The notes under the pieces were generated by a model. The model was not told the origin of the DNA. It worked only from the letters and a program-made list of their open reading frames with translations, and searched no databases. Positions 26,702 to 35,349 of a stretch of DNA of 64,000 nucleotides are shown here, piece by piece. Each line of letters starts with the position of its first letter. Position 1 is the stretch's first letter. The translations under genes and the position numbers were made by a program. The DNA comes from Streptomyces sp. NRRL F-5727 (GTDB lineage Bacteria > Actinomycetota > Actinomycetes > Streptomycetales > Streptomycetaceae), in contig NZ_JOGX01000009.1 in the NCBI RefSeq assembly GCF_000719555.1, positions 120,236-184,235 of the forward strand, read 5' to 3'.

Positions 26702-27551
26702 CGAAGCGGACCGGCGTGCCCGGCACGGCCTGTGCCGCCGCCCCCAGGTCCGCCTCCCGCACCACCGCCACCACGGGATAGCCGCCGGTCGTCGGATGGT
26801 CGGCCAGGAAGACCACCGGCCGTCCGTCCGGCGGCACCTGCACGGCCCCCAGGACCATGCCCTCGCTGGGCAGCTCCCCGGACCGGGCGCGCTCCAGGGG
26901 CGGCCCGTCGAGCCGCAGCCCGATCCGGTTGCACGCCGACGACACCAGGTACGCGCGCGTGGTGAGGGACCGGAGCGCCGCACCGGTGAACCAGTCGTCG
27001 CGGGGGCCGAGCCGGACCCGCAGGACGAGTTCGTCCGGCGGGCCCGGCCAGGGGGGAGCGTCGACCGGCCCCCGTACCGCCGTGGCCGCCCCCAGCGGCA
27101 GCACCGTCCCGTCCGCCAGCGGCGCCGGACCCAGCCCGGACAGCAGGTCGGTGGAGCGGCTGCCGAGCACCGGATCCACGGCGATCCCGCCGCCGATCGC
27201 CACGTACGAGCGCAGCCCGCGCACGGCCGGGCCGATCTCCAGGAGCGCGCCGGCCGGGACCCGCACCGCGGTGCCCCAGGGCAGCGGACGGCCGTCGGCC
27301 CGGAGCGCACAGGGCGCGCCGCCCACCACGACGGTCACGGCGCTCCGGGGGCGCAGGGCGCAGCCGTTGACGGTGGTCTCCAGGACGGCGGCGCCCTCGT
27401 CGTTGCCGACCAGCCGGTTCGCCAGCCGGGCGGCCGCCGGGTCCAGGGCCCCGGAGCGGGGCACGCCGAGGTGCGCGTACCCGGTCCTGCCCAGGTCCTG
27501 CACGGTGGTCAGGGCGCCGGCCCGGACGACGGCGACGGCACGGTCGTTCAT
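26688..27551 (-). CDS. pxpC: 5-oxoprolinase subunit PxpC (biotin-dependent carboxyltransferase-like)
   Basis: 287 residues of the KipA/AHS2 family. Key stretches are TTVQDLGRTGYAHLGVPRSGALD, GSRSTDLLSGLG and SACNRIGLRLDG. With PxpA and PxpB it forms the prokaryotic ATP-dependent 5-oxoprolinase that removes the damaged-glutamine product pyroglutamate. The ATG overlaps the PxpB stop by four bases. Its TAG stop lies inside the final codons of the convergent OPLAH-type gene. Confidence 0.9.
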   Translation of the reverse strand: MNDRAVAVVRAGALTTVQDLGRTGYAHLGVPRSGALDPAAARLANRLVGNDEGAAVLETTVNGCALRPRSAVTVVVGGAPCALRADGRPLPWGTAVRVPAGALLEIGPAVRGLRSYVAIGGGIAVDPVLGSRSTDLLSGLGPAPLADGTVLPLGAATAVRGPVDAPPWPGPPDELVLRVRLGPRDDWFTGAALRSLTTRAYLVSSACNRIGLRLDGPPLERARSGELPSEGMVLGAVQVPPDGRPVVFLADHPTTGGYPVVAVVREADLGAAAQAVPGTPVRFVTAP

Positions 27552-28180
27552 CGGCCGGCCCCCGTCCGGGGCGCCGGGACGAACCGCACGCGCGTGCCGG
27601 GGGAGAGCAGCGCCGCCGGTTCGCGCCCGGTGTCCCACAGGACCACGTCCGTGCTCCCGATCAGCTGCCAGCCGCCCGGCGAGGAGCGCGGATACACGCC
27701 CGTGTACGGCCCCGCCAGCGCCACCGCCCCGGCCGGCACCGCCGTCCGCGGGGTCGCCCGGCGCGGCACCTCGTACCGCGCGCCGAGCCCCGTCAGATAG
27801 CCGAAGCCGGGAGCGAAACCGCAGAACGCGACCCGGAACTCGGCCGAGGAGTGGATCCGCACCGCCTCGCCGGGCGACACCCCCCACCGGGCGGCCACCT
27901 CCGCCAGATCCGGCCCGTCGTACCGGACCGGGACCTCCACGACCTCGCCCACGCGCGCGTGCGACGCCCGCGGTTCCCAGCCCGGCAGCTCCGCCGCGAG
28001 CCGCGCGGGCTCGGTCACCCCGTCGAGCAGCACCGTCCGCGCCGCCGGCACGATCTCCCGTACGCCGGGCAGGGCGCCGGCCGCCCGGCGGCGCAGCAGC
28101 TCCGCGTGGAGCGCCTCGGCGGCGGCCCCGTCGGCCAGTTCGACCAGGAGGGCCCGTTCGCCCACCCGCAGCACCCTCAC
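27548..28180 (-). CDS. pxpB: 5-oxoprolinase subunit PxpB (KipI/allophanate hydrolase subunit 1 family)
   Basis: 210 residues. The family signature FCGFAPGFGYLTGL lies at about 120-133, followed by PRRATPRTAVPAGAVALAG and GGWQLIG. It is normal length for a stand-alone AHS1 domain. The GTG start overlaps the PxpA stop (GTGA), and its own stop overlaps the PxpC start, so stoichiometric synthesis of the complex is likely. Confidence 0.9.
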   Translation of the reverse strand: MRVLRVGERALLVELADGAAAEALHAELLRRRAAGALPGVREIVPAARTVLLDGVTEPARLAAELPGWEPRASHARVGEVVEVPVRYDGPDLAEVAARWGVSPGEAVRIHSSAEFRVAFCGFAPGFGYLTGLGARYEVPRRATPRTAVPAGAVALAGPYTGVYPRSSPGGWQLIGSTDVVLWDTGREPAALLSPGTRVRFVPAPRTGAGR

Positions 28181-28941
28181 GCGAAGGCCCCCACCGTGAC
28201 CCCGGCGGACTCGAGCCCGGACCGGACGCGCCGGGCCAGCTCCACCGCGCCCGGGGTGTCCCCGTGCAGGCAGAGCGAACGCGCCCGGACCGGCACGGAG
28301 GTGCCGCAGTGCGCGGTCACCGTGCCCGTCCTGACCAGGCCCACCGACCGCTCGACCACCGCGTCCGGGTCGTGCACGACGGCCCCCTCCTGCCCCCGTG
28401 GCAGCAGGGAGCCGTCGGCCCGGTAGGCGCGGTCGCCGAACGCCTCGGCGACCGCCGGGAGTCCGGCGCGCGCGGCCGCCTCGTGCAGCCGGGAGCCGGG
28501 CAGCCCGAGCACCGGCAGCCCGCCGCCCGCGAGCAGCACCCCGTCGACGACCGCCGCCGCCTGCTCCGCGTCCCGCACCACCCGGTTGTAGAGCGCCCCG
28601 TGCGGCTTCACGTACGCCACCCGGGAGCCGGCCGCGCGGGCGAAGACCTCCAGGGCGCCGATCTGGTACGCCACCTCGGCGGCCAGCTCCGCCGCGGGCA
28701 CGTCCATCGCGCGCCGCCCGAAGCCGGCCAGGTCCCGGTAGGAGACCTGGGCCCCGATCCGCACCCCCCGCTCGGCGGCGAGCTCGCACACCCGCCGCAT
28801 GGTGACCGCGTCCCCCGCGTGGAATCCGCAGGCCACGTTGGCGCTGGTGACGACGGAGAGCAGCCGCTCGTCGTCGGTCAGCGTCCAGCGGCCGAAGCCC
28901 TCGCCGAGATCGGCGTTCAGGTCGATCGAGACCCCGCTCAT
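28177..28941 (-). CDS. pxpA: 5-oxoprolinase subunit PxpA (LamB/YcsF family)
   Basis: 254 residues, a YcsF-type TIM barrel. SIDLNADLGEGFGRW and SANVACGFHAGDAVTM are the metal/substrate loops, and VKPHGALYN is the third conserved element. The ATG at 28941 follows GGGAAAGGAA about ten bases upstream. An octamer repeat array separates it from the DUF1445 gene ahead of it. Confidence 0.92.
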   Translation of the reverse strand: MSGVSIDLNADLGEGFGRWTLTDDERLLSVVTSANVACGFHAGDAVTMRRVCELAAERGVRIGAQVSYRDLAGFGRRAMDVPAAELAAEVAYQIGALEVFARAAGSRVAYVKPHGALYNRVVRDAEQAAAVVDGVLLAGGGLPVLGLPGSRLHEAAARAGLPAVAEAFGDRAYRADGSLLPRGQEGAVVHDPDAVVERSVGLVRTGTVTAHCGTSVPVRARSLCLHGDTPGAVELARRVRSGLESAGVTVGAFA

Positions 28942-28962
28942 GATGGTGCCGTTCCTTTCCCA

Positions 28963-29034
28963 GGTGCTGTGGTGCTGTCGTGCCGTGGTGCTGTGGTGCC
29001 GTGGTGCTGTCGTGCCGTGGCGCTGTGGTGCGTT
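28963..29034. repeat. Octamer tandem array SGTGCYGT
   Basis: Nine consecutive eight-base units, mostly GGTGCTGT, CGTGCCGT or GGTGCCGT, with degenerate copies continuing to about 29046. It occupies the spacer between the DUF1445 stop (29085) and the pxpA start (28941). No spacers or dyads suggest CRISPR. It is a simple repeat that could vary in copy number. Confidence 0.85.
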
Positions 29035-29084
29035 CCGTGCCGTGGTTGCGGTCGTGTCGCGGTACGCGCGCGGGGGAGGCCGCT

Positions 29085-29888
29085 TCAGACGGCGATCCGG
29101 TACTCCTCGTCGCGGACGTCGGTGACGAACATCCGTCCCGGCGCGTGGGTGATCGCGAACGGCGGGCGCGAGGCCGTCACGGCCGCCTGCGGGGTGACCC
29201 CGCAGGCCCAGAAGACCGGCACGTCCCCGGGCTCTGCGACCACCGGGTCGCCGAAGTCCGGCCGGTCCAGGTCCCGGATCCCGAGCGCCGCCGGGTCGCC
29301 CGCGTGCACCGGCGCCCCGTGGACCGCCGGCAGCAGCCCGCTGATCCGCCGCGCCACCGGGACGAGCCGCGCGGGGACCGGCCGCATCGACACCACCATC
29401 GGCCCGTGCAGCCGCCCCGCCGGCCGGCACGCCCGGTCCGTCACGTACATCGACACGTTCCGGCCCTGCTCGACGTGGCGCAGCGGCACGCCCGCCGCGG
29501 CGAGCGCCCCCTCGAAGGTGAAGCTGCACCCGATCAGGAACGAGACCAGGTCCTCCCGCCAGTACGGCGTGGCGTCCGCCGGCTCCGCCACCAGGCGCCC
29601 GTCCTGCCACACCCGGTAGCCCGGGATGTCGGTGCGCAGGTCGGCGCCGGGCGCGAGCGAGGTCGTCCAGGAGCCGGCGTCGGTGACGTCGAGGACCGGG
29701 CACGGCCGCGGATTGCGGGTGCAGAAGAGGAGCACGTCGTAGGCCCAGTCGGCGGGCACCGCGATCAGGTTGGCCTGGGCGTGCCCGGGCGCCCAGCCGG
29801 CCGTCGGCCCCGCCGTCCCGGCCCGCGCACGCGCGCGTGCCTCCCGCGGTCCGGGGACGGACGTCCCCAGGAGGTCGATGCCGTTCAT
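29085..29888 (-). CDS. Putative hydro-lyase, DUF1445 (D-glutamate cyclase-like)
   Basis: 267 residues. Conserved segments are [46 protein letters not shown] and [10 protein letters not shown]. Bacterial DUF1445 proteins are called putative hydro-lyases; the mitochondrial relative converts D-glutamate to 5-oxo-D-proline. This fits the adjacent 5-oxoprolinase genes very well. The ATG overlaps the stop of the upstream MFS gene by four bases. Confidence 0.87.
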   Translation of the reverse strand: MNGIDLLGTSVPGPREARARARAGTAGPTAGWAPGHAQANLIAVPADWAYDVLLFCTRNPRPCPVLDVTDAGSWTTSLAPGADLRTDIPGYRVWQDGRLVAEPADATPYWREDLVSFLIGCSFTFEGALAAAGVPLRHVEQGRNVSMYVTDRACRPAGRLHGPMVVSMRPVPARLVPVARRISGLLPAVHGAPVHAGDPAALGIRDLDRPDFGDPVVAEPGDVPVFWACGVTPQAAVTASRPPFAITHAPGRMFVTDVRDEEYRIAV

Positions 29889-31165
29889 CCGAGTTCCTTT
29901 CCGCGGGTCTCCGGCAGGCCGAGCAGCGCCACCACGGCGAGTCCGTACCCCACCGCGCCGAAGATCAGAGCGCCGCCGACGCCCCAGCTCTCGGAGAGGA
30001 AGCCGACCAGGGTGGGGAAGACCGCGCCGACCGCGCGGCCGGTGTTGTACGTGAGCCCCTGGCCGGTGCCGCGGACCGGCGTCGGGTACAGCTCGGCGAG
30101 GAAGGAGCCGAAGCCGCTGAAGATGGCCGACATGCAGAATCCGAGCGGGAAGCCGAGGAACAGCAGCAGGGTGTCGGCGCCCGCCGGGATCTGGGTGTAC
30201 GCGATCACCGACACCGCCGACAGGACGGCGAAGAGCGCGATGTTCCGCTTCCGGCCGATCCGGTCCGTCAGATGACCGCCGGTCAGATAGCCGATGAAGG
30301 CGCCGGAGATGAGCAGCGTCAGATAGCCGCCGGTGCCGACCACGGTGAGCCCGCGCTCGGTCTTGAGGAAGGTCGGCACCCAGGTCGCGAGCGTGTAGTA
30401 GCCGCCCTGCACGCCCGTGGACAGCAGGGTGGCGAAGAGGGTGATCCGCAGCAGGCCCGGCTTGAACACCGCCCGCAGCGAGCCCCGTTCGGCGCTCGCC
30501 ACGCGCGCGGCGGCCGCCTGCGGGGCGTCCTCCACGTTCCGCCGCACCCAGAACACCAGCAGCGCCGGCAGGGCGCCGGTCCAGAAGAGGATCCGCCAGG
30601 CCAGGTCCGCGTCGAAGAACTGGAACACCAGGGTGGAGACGATCACCGCCAGGGCCCAGCCCGCCGCCCACGCCGACTGCACGGCGCCGAGCGTACGGCC
30701 CCGGTGCCGGGCGGTGGCGTACTCGGCGACCAGGATCGCCCCGACCGCCCACTCGCCGCCGAAGCCGAGGCCCTGGAGCGCCCGGAAGACCAGCAGGGTC
30801 TCGTAGTTCGGCGCGAAACCGCAGAGCACGGTGAAGAGCGCGTAGGTGATCACCGTGATCATCAGCGCCCTGACCCGGCCGACCCGGTCGGCGAGGATCC
30901 CGGCGAGCGCGCCGCCCACCGCCGACACCACCAGGGTGACCGTGGTGAGCAGTCCGGTCTGGCCCTTGTCCAGGCCGAAGGAGGCGGCGATCGCCACCAT
31001 GGACAGCGGCAGGGTGAAGAAGTCGTAGGAGTCGAGGGCGTATCCGCCGAACGCGCCGCCGAAGGCGCGCCGTCCGCGCGGGCCGAGGGCGCGCAGCCAG
31101 CCGAACGCGCCGGTCGCGTCGGCCCGGTCGTCCTGGGAGTGCTGCCGGGTCTGTGTCGTGCTCAT
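29885..31165 (-). CDS. MFS transporter, metabolite:H+ symporter type
   Basis: 426 residues, twelve hydrophobic segments. [16 protein letters not shown] near the start and the loop [11 protein letters not shown] are typical of the sialate/aromatic-acid/shikimate symporter branch; [16 protein letters not shown] is the matching motif in the second half. First gene of the leftward 5-oxoproline operon, so it probably imports 5-oxoproline, D-glutamate or a related amino acid (inference). Divergent from a GntR regulator. Confidence 0.87.
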   Translation of the reverse strand: MSTTQTRQHSQDDRADATGAFGWLRALGPRGRRAFGGAFGGYALDSYDFFTLPLSMVAIAASFGLDKGQTGLLTTVTLVVSAVGGALAGILADRVGRVRALMITVITYALFTVLCGFAPNYETLLVFRALQGLGFGGEWAVGAILVAEYATARHRGRTLGAVQSAWAAGWALAVIVSTLVFQFFDADLAWRILFWTGALPALLVFWVRRNVEDAPQAAAARVASAERGSLRAVFKPGLLRITLFATLLSTGVQGGYYTLATWVPTFLKTERGLTVVGTGGYLTLLISGAFIGYLTGGHLTDRIGRKRNIALFAVLSAVSVIAYTQIPAGADTLLLFLGFPLGFCMSAIFSGFGSFLAELYPTPVRGTGQGLTYNTGRAVGAVFPTLVGFLSESWGVGGALIFGAVGYGLAVVALLGLPETRGKELG

Positions 31166-31249
31166 CTGCACCTCGCAGTGGGGGGAGGCGTGCCGGAGAG
31201 ACGTACGAGAGGGCCGTGCGGGGGTGTGCGGTGGCGCCAAGGTAGGGGA

Positions 31250-31268
31250 TTGTTCAACGATTCGACAA
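31250..31268. promoter_or_regulatory. Candidate GntR operator
   Basis: TTGTTCAACGATTCGACAA lies between the divergent MFS and GntR genes, with TTGT/ACAA ends. It is the only AT-rich, partly dyadic element in the region. FadR-subfamily GntR regulators often bind such short imperfect palindromes. Confidence 0.35.
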
Positions 31269-31353
31269 GGGGCCTGTTGTCCCGGATCCGAATCTGCGGT
31301 TGACTCGGCCGCCGGACGACGACGGGGCGACCGCCCCGCAGGAAAGGGGGACC

Positions 31354-32067
31354 GTGGACGCGAGCGGCACCGGGACGACCGGGGGACTGGCGGACGACCG
31401 CGCGCTGCTCGGGCGCACCAGCACGGCGGAACGGGTGGCGGACATCCTGCGCACCCGCATCGCCGAGGGCTTCTTCCCGCCCGGCACCCGGCTCTCCGAG
31501 GAGAGCATCGGCGGAGCCCTCGGGGTGTCCCGCAACACCCTGCGCGAGGCGTTCCGGCTGCTCACCCACGAGCGGCTGCTCGTCCACGAGCTCAACCGCG
31601 GGGTCTTCGTCCGCGTCCTCGCCGTCGACGACGTGGAGGACATCTACCGCACCCGCCGGCTCGTCGAGTGCGCCGTCGTGCGCGGCCTCGGCCACCCGCC
31701 CTTCCCGGTGGACGGGCTCGCCGCCGCCGTCGCCGAGGGCGAGGCCGCCGCCCGGAGCGGCGACTGGCGCGGGGTCTCCACCGCCAACATCCACTTCCAC
31801 CGCGAACTCGTAGCCCTCTCCGGCAGCGCCCGCACCGACGAGCTCATGCGCAGCGTCCTCGCCGAACTCCGGCTCGCGTTCCACGTCGTGGACGACCCCC
31901 GGGCCCTCCACGAGCCCTACCTCGTCCGCAACAAGGAGATCCTGGACGCCCTGCGGGCGGGGGAGCGGGCCGCCGCCGAACGCCTCCTCGCCCGCTACCT
32001 CGACGACTCGATCGGCCGCGTGGCCGCCGCCTACGCCCGGGCCGTGGACGAACCGGCCGCGGAGTAG
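31354..32067 (+). CDS. GntR family regulator, FCD domain
   Basis: 237 residues. Winged helix at about 22-90 (TAERVADILRTRIAEGFFPPG; LGVSRNTLREAFRLLTHERLL). The all-helical FCD ligand domain follows, with NIHFHRELVALSG. Start is GTG 31354, fixed by GGAAAGGGGG directly upstream; a TTG 18 codons earlier is less likely. Divergence from the MFS/DUF1445/PxpABC operon makes it the probable regulator of 5-oxoproline uptake and breakdown. Confidence 0.87.
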   Translation: MDASGTGTTGGLADDRALLGRTSTAERVADILRTRIAEGFFPPGTRLSEESIGGALGVSRNTLREAFRLLTHERLLVHELNRGVFVRVLAVDDVEDIYRTRRLVECAVVRGLGHPPFPVDGLAAAVAEGEAAARSGDWRGVSTANIHFHRELVALSGSARTDELMRSVLAELRLAFHVVDDPRALHEPYLVRNKEILDALRAGERAAAERLLARYLDDSIGRVAAAYARAVDEPAAE

Positions 32068-32116
32068 CCGCCCGCCGGGCCGCCGGGGACACGGGCCGCC
32101 TTCCCGCCCGACCCGG

Positions 32117-32159
32117 CCGCCTTCCCGCCCGCCGCCGGGGCCGCCGGGCGGGAAGGCGG
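32117..32159 (+). terminator. Terminator after the GntR gene
   Basis: A perfect 15-base-pair stem (32117-32131 with 32145-32159) around a 13-base loop. Its left arm is part of a direct repeat: GGCCGCCTTCCCGCCCG also occurs just upstream. Confidence 0.75.
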
Positions 32160-32205
32160 GAGGGTACCGCCCCGGGGCGGGCCGGGGCGGTGGTTTCTGC
32201 GCCGT

Positions 32206-32236
32206 TTCGACCCATGTCAGTGCGAGGACCTACTCT
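32206..32236 (+). promoter_or_regulatory. Leaderless promoter of the SMC-like operon
   Basis: TTCGAC at 32206-32211 and TACTCT at 32231-32236; the GTG start follows seven bases after the -10 box with no ribosome binding site in between. Spacing is 19 bases. This geometry decides the start of the first operon gene. Confidence 0.5.
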
Positions 32237-32243
32237 GTGCACC

Positions 32244-33773
32244 GTGACTTCGCCTGCCTCGACGGACCTCGCTCCGCCCCAGCTCAGCGCGGGGCCGCGC
32301 CCCGCGCAGGGGCCGGCCGCCGACGAAGGGCTCGCGCGGCGCCTGCGCGCGCTCGCCTGCACCGCGCCGCTGCACGACCTCGACGCGCGCAAGGCCAACC
32401 TCGCCGGTGAGTACACGGTCTACGCGATGGCCGAGGTCGCCCTCGCCGCGATCGACCTCGTCACCCTCCACATGGACTTCGACACCGGCGCCGACCACGA
32501 CCAGGTCGTCGCCCGGCTGCTGCCCCGCGTCGCCGCCCAGGCCCCGCAGCGCCCCGCCGCCGAGCACGAGCGCGTGGCCCGCTGGGTGCTGGAGAACCTG
32601 ATCAACGTCGGCAGCGTCGACCGCGGCTTCCGCGCCGTCTACGGCACCTTCGGCACCGACGGCGTGTACGTCCGCCGGGACTACGACTTCAAGCTCATCG
32701 AGGAGGTGCCCGGGTACGGCGGCACCGTCTGCCTCCGGACCACCGACGAGGCGGTCAACGTGCTCGTCGGCGCCCTCGACACCGACGTCACCAGCGCCCA
32801 GATCGCCGCCGAGGTGAAGCTGGAGGTCCTCATCAGCCGGGGCCGCCTCGCCGACGCCCAGCTCGCCGCCGAGCAGGCCCGCTACCGGACCGTCCAGTAC
32901 GCCGAGACCCTCCGCAGGACCCTGGAGGCCACCCGGCGGAACGTGCGCGCGGTGGACTGGCTCAACAGCGTCCCCGACATGATCGCCGAGGCGCTCGACC
33001 ACGTCGCCGACCGCTATCGCCACGAGAACGCGATCCTGACCAACATCCGCAAGGCCCGCGACGAGGCGGAGGAGCCGGAGCACAAGCGCCGCGCCGCCGA
33101 GCTGGTCGACATCGTCAAGGACTGCATCCGCCGGCACACCCAGCTCCAGTCCCGGCTCCTGGAGGCCGGCCCGCTGTTCCGCGCCGAGCAGGACCGGCAG
33201 GCGTTCGCCGCCCCCACCCGGTACACCGGCCTCGACCTGTACGGGCAGCTCGTCGCGCCCGTGCTGCCGCTCCCCGTCGAGCGGGCCACCCGGGTCACCG
33301 ACGCCTTCTTCGCGCGCGGCACCGGCCTGCGCACCCCCGCCTCGGTCCGCCTCGGCGACCTCGTGGACCTGCTGCTCACGCCGCCGGTCGAGCGCGAGCA
33401 CCTCGGCGCGGAGATGCCCGAGCCCGACCTGATCGCCACCCCGGACGACTCCCGCTTCAGCGAGGGCCAGCTCGCCGACGCGCTCGCCCTGCTCGACCTG
33501 GAGCACGACGCCCCGCGCCGGCTCTCCGGCCTGCTCGCCGACGCCCGCGCCGCCGGCGGCGAGGACCTCGCCTACCTGGTGGCCCTGCTCGCGGTCCACG
33601 CGGCCAGCCCGCCGGTCGGCACCGCCTACCGGCAGGGCGAGGAGCGGCTGCTCTTCGCCGTCGACGACGGCACCCCACTCGACGACCCCGGCTTCGGCGG
33701 CGCCGACCTCATCGTCGGCACGGCGCTCCTCGACGCCGTCGGCATGGCCGCCGACCGTACGGAGGCGACGTGA
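32244..33773 (+). CDS. Kleisin-like (MukF/MksF/JetA-like) subunit of an SMC system
   Basis: 509 residues, mostly helical. An N-terminal globular region with possible winged-helix character (about 30-200) is followed by long charged helices (about 200-330) and a C-terminal region. This layout, the length, and the position as first gene before a KITE-like gene and an SMC-like ATPase match MukF, MksF and Wadjet JetA. I see no direct motif, so the role is inference from organisation. Start GTG 32244 is leaderless (TACTCT box seven bases before); ATG 32214 is a weaker choice. Its TGA overlaps the next start (GTGA). Confidence 0.6.
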   Translation: MTSPASTDLAPPQLSAGPRPAQGPAADEGLARRLRALACTAPLHDLDARKANLAGEYTVYAMAEVALAAIDLVTLHMDFDTGADHDQVVARLLPRVAAQAPQRPAAEHERVARWVLENLINVGSVDRGFRAVYGTFGTDGVYVRRDYDFKLIEEVPGYGGTVCLRTTDEAVNVLVGALDTDVTSAQIAAEVKLEVLISRGRLADAQLAAEQARYRTVQYAETLRRTLEATRRNVRAVDWLNSVPDMIAEALDHVADRYRHENAILTNIRKARDEAEEPEHKRRAAELVDIVKDCIRRHTQLQSRLLEAGPLFRAEQDRQAFAAPTRYTGLDLYGQLVAPVLPLPVERATRVTDAFFARGTGLRTPASVRLGDLVDLLLTPPVEREHLGAEMPEPDLIATPDDSRFSEGQLADALALLDLEHDAPRRLSGLLADARAAGGEDLAYLVALLAVHAASPPVGTAYRQGEERLLFAVDDGTPLDDPGFGGADLIVGTALLDAVGMAADRTEAT

Positions 33774-34336
33774 CGTACGTCTCCGACACCACCCCGCCCG
33801 CCACCGGCCCCGACCAGCCCGCCCGCCCGCCGCACCAGCCGGCGCGAGCCACCCGCGCGTGGCTCCCCGGCCCCGCGTCCCCGCCCCCGGCGGCGACGGA
33901 GCCGCCCGAGGCCGCACCGACGGAGCCCGCCCCGGAGCAGACCGCACCGACGGAACCTCCCGCCGCAGAGTTCGTCACGGCGCCGCCCGCCCCGGAGGCC
34001 ACCACGGAGCCGTCCGAGCCCACCGGCGTACCGACGGCACCGGCGCAGGAGCCCGCCGAGGCCGCGGTCATCGCCCCGCCCCGGCCCCCCGCCGCCCCCG
34101 GCCCCCGCCTCGGGGCCGTGTCCCTGCCCGAGGCGCCGAGGGCCTCCGGGCGGCGCCGCGAGCTGCCCGCGGTCCGCGCCGTACGCCTCGGGGGCGCCCG
34201 GCAGGAGCAGTCGCCCGCACCGGGCGAGCCGCCCGCGCCCTCCGCCGCCGTCACCCCCGTGCCGCTGCCCCTGCCCCGGGCCGCCGGCACCGCAGCCGTA
34301 CCGAACGAGAGCCGCACCGAGGAGCCCCAGCCGTGA
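33770..34336 (+). CDS. Disordered Pro/Ala/Glu-rich protein within the SMC operon
   Basis: 188 residues dominated by Pro, Ala, Thr and Glu with no hydrophobic core; a basic patch (ASGRRRELPAVRAVRLGG) lies near 125-145. It overlaps both neighbours by four bases (GTGA at each junction), so it is firmly embedded in the operon. It could be a flexible tether between complex subunits, or a fast-evolving insert of no defined fold. I do not recognise a family. Confidence 0.6.
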   Translation: MTYVSDTTPPATGPDQPARPPHQPARATRAWLPGPASPPPAATEPPEAAPTEPAPEQTAPTEPPAAEFVTAPPAPEATTEPSEPTGVPTAPAQEPAEAAVIAPPRPPAAPGPRLGAVSLPEAPRASGRRRELPAVRAVRLGGARQEQSPAPGEPPAPSAAVTPVPLPLPRAAGTAAVPNESRTEEPQP

Positions 34337-35262
34337 GCGACGTCCAGCACACCGAGTACGACGGGTACCCGGACGCGTGGAGCGAGCAGGAGTCCCCCCG
34401 GCCCGCGGCCCCCGCCACCGGCCCCGGCTCCGGAAGCGCCCCCGTCACGCCGGCCGACGCCGCCGACGCCGCGCGGCTCGTCTCCTTCGGGCTCCAGCCC
34501 AAGCTGCTGCCCGCCCGCGACGCCGAGTACGCCGAACTGCTCCGCCGCTACCAGGAGGACCCGGCCTTCGCGCGGCTCGCCGACGCCGTCGCGACCGGCC
34601 TCGGCCTGATCGTCCTGGAGGTCTCCCCGCGCGCGGGGATGGCCGTCACCGCCGGCGAGGACTCCGTCTTCGCCGTCCGCATGGGCGACTACGCCCGCCG
34701 CGCCAACACCGACTCCGCCGACCGCTTCCTGCACGGCCTCGCCCACCTCGCCGTCGCCGCCATGGCCTTCCCGCGCCCCGAGGACCTCGCCGACGACGCG
34801 TACATCGGCCGCCTCACCGTCAACGGCGTGGACTCCTTCGTCCGCCAGGCGTGCCTCCGCCTGGAGCAGCGCGCCGAGGAGGACGGCGAGAACACCGACC
34901 CGGCCTCCGACGCCCCCGGCCTGGAGGCCGCCTGGCGCGTCTACTCCCGCCGCTCCACCACCGGCGCCACCAAGGACGCCCGGCGCCTCGCCGGCTCCAC
35001 CACCGGCATCGCCGCCAAGGCCGTCGCCTTCCTCACCGACTCCGGCTTCCTCCAGCGCACCGGCGACGAGAGCGGCGGCTCCTACCGCACCACCGCCCGC
35101 TACCAGCTCCAGGTCCGCGACATGGCCGGCTCCGCCGCCCTGGCCGAACTCCTCGACCTCGGCATCGTCCCCGTCAGCGACGGCACCGCCACCCTCGTCC
35201 CGCCGCCCGAGGGCGACGACCTGGACCTCGCCGCCGACGCCGGCCTGCCCTTCCACGCGTAA
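34333..35262 (+). CDS. KITE-like (MukE/MksE/JetB-like) subunit of an SMC system
   Basis: 309 residues. After about 50 disordered residues comes a globular region with two probable winged-helix units (PAFARLADAVATGLGLIVLEVSPRAG in outline; AAKAVAFLTDSGFLQRT near 230). It ends in RYQLQVRDMAG, reminiscent of the wing/strand ending of MksE and JetB. Size and placement directly before the SMC-like gene fit the KITE partner. GTG start overlaps the previous stop. Assignment by architecture, not by a decisive motif. Confidence 0.6.
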   Translation: MSDVQHTEYDGYPDAWSEQESPRPAAPATGPGSGSAPVTPADAADAARLVSFGLQPKLLPARDAEYAELLRRYQEDPAFARLADAVATGLGLIVLEVSPRAGMAVTAGEDSVFAVRMGDYARRANTDSADRFLHGLAHLAVAAMAFPRPEDLADDAYIGRLTVNGVDSFVRQACLRLEQRAEEDGENTDPASDAPGLEAAWRVYSRRSTTGATKDARRLAGSTTGIAAKAVAFLTDSGFLQRTGDESGGSYRTTARYQLQVRDMAGSAALAELLDLGIVPVSDGTATLVPPPEGDDLDLAADAGLPFHA

Positions 35263-35349
35263 CCGCACCCAGCCCCCGCCCGCGCGCGACACCGCACCCC
35301 GCCCGCGCGACCGAACTTCCCGAGCACGAGAGCACGAGAGTCCCTCGCC

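Noticed and set aside
23996-27310. A 1,104-codon antisense frame over the oxoprolinase gene
   Set aside because: Shadow of the HyuA-HyuB fusion in the opposite strand; no recognisable motifs.
28963-29046. CRISPR array
   Set aside because: Units of eight bases without spacers and no cas genes; it is a simple tandem repeat.
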